Below, piece by piece: positions 63,624 to 64,000 of a stretch of 64,000 bases of DNA (its first letter is position 1; every line of letters starts with the position of its first letter). The notes beneath the pieces were generated by a model, which was given only the letters and a program-made list of their open reading frames with translations, ran no database searches and had not been told where the DNA came from. A program made the position numbers and the translations under genes. The stretch is from Kangiella spongicola (GTDB lineage: Bacteria > Pseudomonadota > Gammaproteobacteria > Enterobacterales > Kangiellaceae): NCBI RefSeq assembly GCF_003194565.2, contig NZ_QICH01000001.1:868001-932000 (forward strand), written 5' to 3'.

Positions 63624-63648
63624 AAGGTCGCACGTGCGACCTTTTTTA
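63624..63648. terminator. Bidirectional terminator between two convergent lipoprotein genes
   Basis: GGTCGCACGTGCGACC (63626-63641), a 16-bp perfect palindrome, flanked by AAAAAA and TTTTTT. It lies between the convergent genes ending at 63555 and 63663. Confidence 0.9.
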
Positions 63649-63662
63649 TTAACTAGCAAGAA

Positions 63663-63941
63663 CTATCTTGAAGGAGGCGCCATTCCACTTCTTTTCATTC
63701 TTTCTACTTCTTCTCTATCACGCTGCTGTTTTAGTGCGTATTCTTCTTTAGTCCAGCACTGCAATTTTTTGAAGTTTGTACCAACGCGGTGGGTTTTTTG
63801 ACAAATAACCTTAGGTTTATCATCCTCTTTGTCCGCAACTTGTTTTGTTGGCTCGCTGGCTGTAGATGCAGTTTGAGAGTTTGTAGAGGCGCAACCGAAG
63901 ATTATTAGTGAAGCTCCTAACATTATTAACAACTTATGCAT
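63663..63941 (-). CDS. Small lipoprotein of unknown function
   Basis: 92-residue protein. The ATG at 63941 (MHKLLIMLGASLIIFGC) gives a lipobox FGC at residue 17, so it is probably lipid-anchored. The mature part is hydrophilic, with two Cys residues (about 46 and 61) and a basic C-terminus. An ATG 24 bp upstream would extend the signal with charged residues and is unlikely. GGGAAAA precedes the chosen start. No family recognised. Confidence 0.7.
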   Translation of the reverse strand: MHKLLIMLGASLIIFGCASTNSQTASTASEPTKQVADKEDDKPKVICQKTHRVGTNFKKLQCWTKEEYALKQQRDREEVERMKRSGMAPPSR

Positions 63942-64000
63942 AGATATTTTCCCTTTGCTTAACATTGAAAATTCACACTATCAAACTGTTAAATAAATTC

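Noticed and set aside
63626-63641. CACGTG-centred palindrome as a third parS
   Set aside because: GGTCGCACGTGCGACC does not match TGTTCCACGTGGAACA outside the centre, and it has A/T tails typical of a terminator.

Overview
The window is a 64 kb piece of a gammaproteobacterial chromosome that carries the replication origin. Gene order and protein character (dnaA-dnaN-recF-gyrB on one side of oriC, rpmH-rnpA-yidD-yidC-mnmE on the other, then mnmG-rsmG-parA-parB-atpIBEFHAGDC-glmU-glmS) fit a marine gammaproteobacterium. Kangiella or a close relative is my best guess, made from memory of family character and not from a search. Codon use is moderately AT-rich and the coding density is high.

Layout. 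1-7.7 kb: the 5' part of fadB (minus) with a FadR-like operator, divergent from pepQ-yigZ-sirB2-ubiK; then a HerA/YjgR-like ATPase, dodecin and a PPK2 kinase. 7.7-14.8 kb: the minus-strand operon dnaA-dnaN-recF-gyrB, two perfect parS palindromes inside recF, and the dnaA-rpmH intergenic oriC with three exact DnaA boxes. 14.8-18.6 kb: rpmH, rnpA, yidD, yidC, mnmE. 18.6-25.7 kb: an accessory insertion that separates mnmE from mnmG. It holds a solitary integron-type gene cassette (attC site, HEPN protein, tRNA-like leader), a GAF-PAS-PAS-degenerate GGDEF-EAL protein, a YpfJ-type zinc peptidase, an unknown membrane-anchored protein and a CPBP protease. 25.8-41.4 kb: mnmG, rsmG, parAB, the complete F1Fo ATP synthase operon, glmU and glmS. 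41.4-43.8 kb: two tandem DsbA-like oxidoreductases and a lipid A acyltransferase. 43.8-49.7 kb: def-fmt-rsmB-trkA-trkH on the minus strand. 50-52.9 kb: LysM protein, dprA, smg. 53.1-54.8 kb: an Lgt-like/thioredoxin fusion and a DsbG-like lipoprotein. 54.9-56.2 kb: a DUF4062 gene with an unusual upstream region. 56.2-59.1 kb: tsaC, hemF, a small membrane protein, hemB. 59.1-64 kb: AEC transporter, DUF4197 lipoprotein, hydrolase, thioesterase and several small exported proteins.

Most of the window is housekeeping: replication start and segregation (DnaA/oriC, ParAB/parS), tRNA modification (MnmE/MnmG, TsaC), translation (RpmH, Def, Fmt, RsmB), energy (ATP synthase), cell-wall precursor supply (GlmU/GlmS), potassium uptake (TrkAH), haem (HemF/HemB) and extracytoplasmic disulfide chemistry.

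The most unusual spot is 18.6-19.8 kb. A roughly 963 bp unit lies between two identical GTTATGG boxes and ends in a short hairpin with the features of a folded attC site. It encodes a HEPN (RNxxxH) protein. Its leader contains a tRNA-like element with canonical D and T arms but no anticodon loop, followed by a long hairpin that covers the ribosome binding site. The two folds share bases and so exclude each other. This reads as a lone integron cassette with a possible RNA switch controlling an RNase-like protein. All folding was done by eye and no database was consulted.
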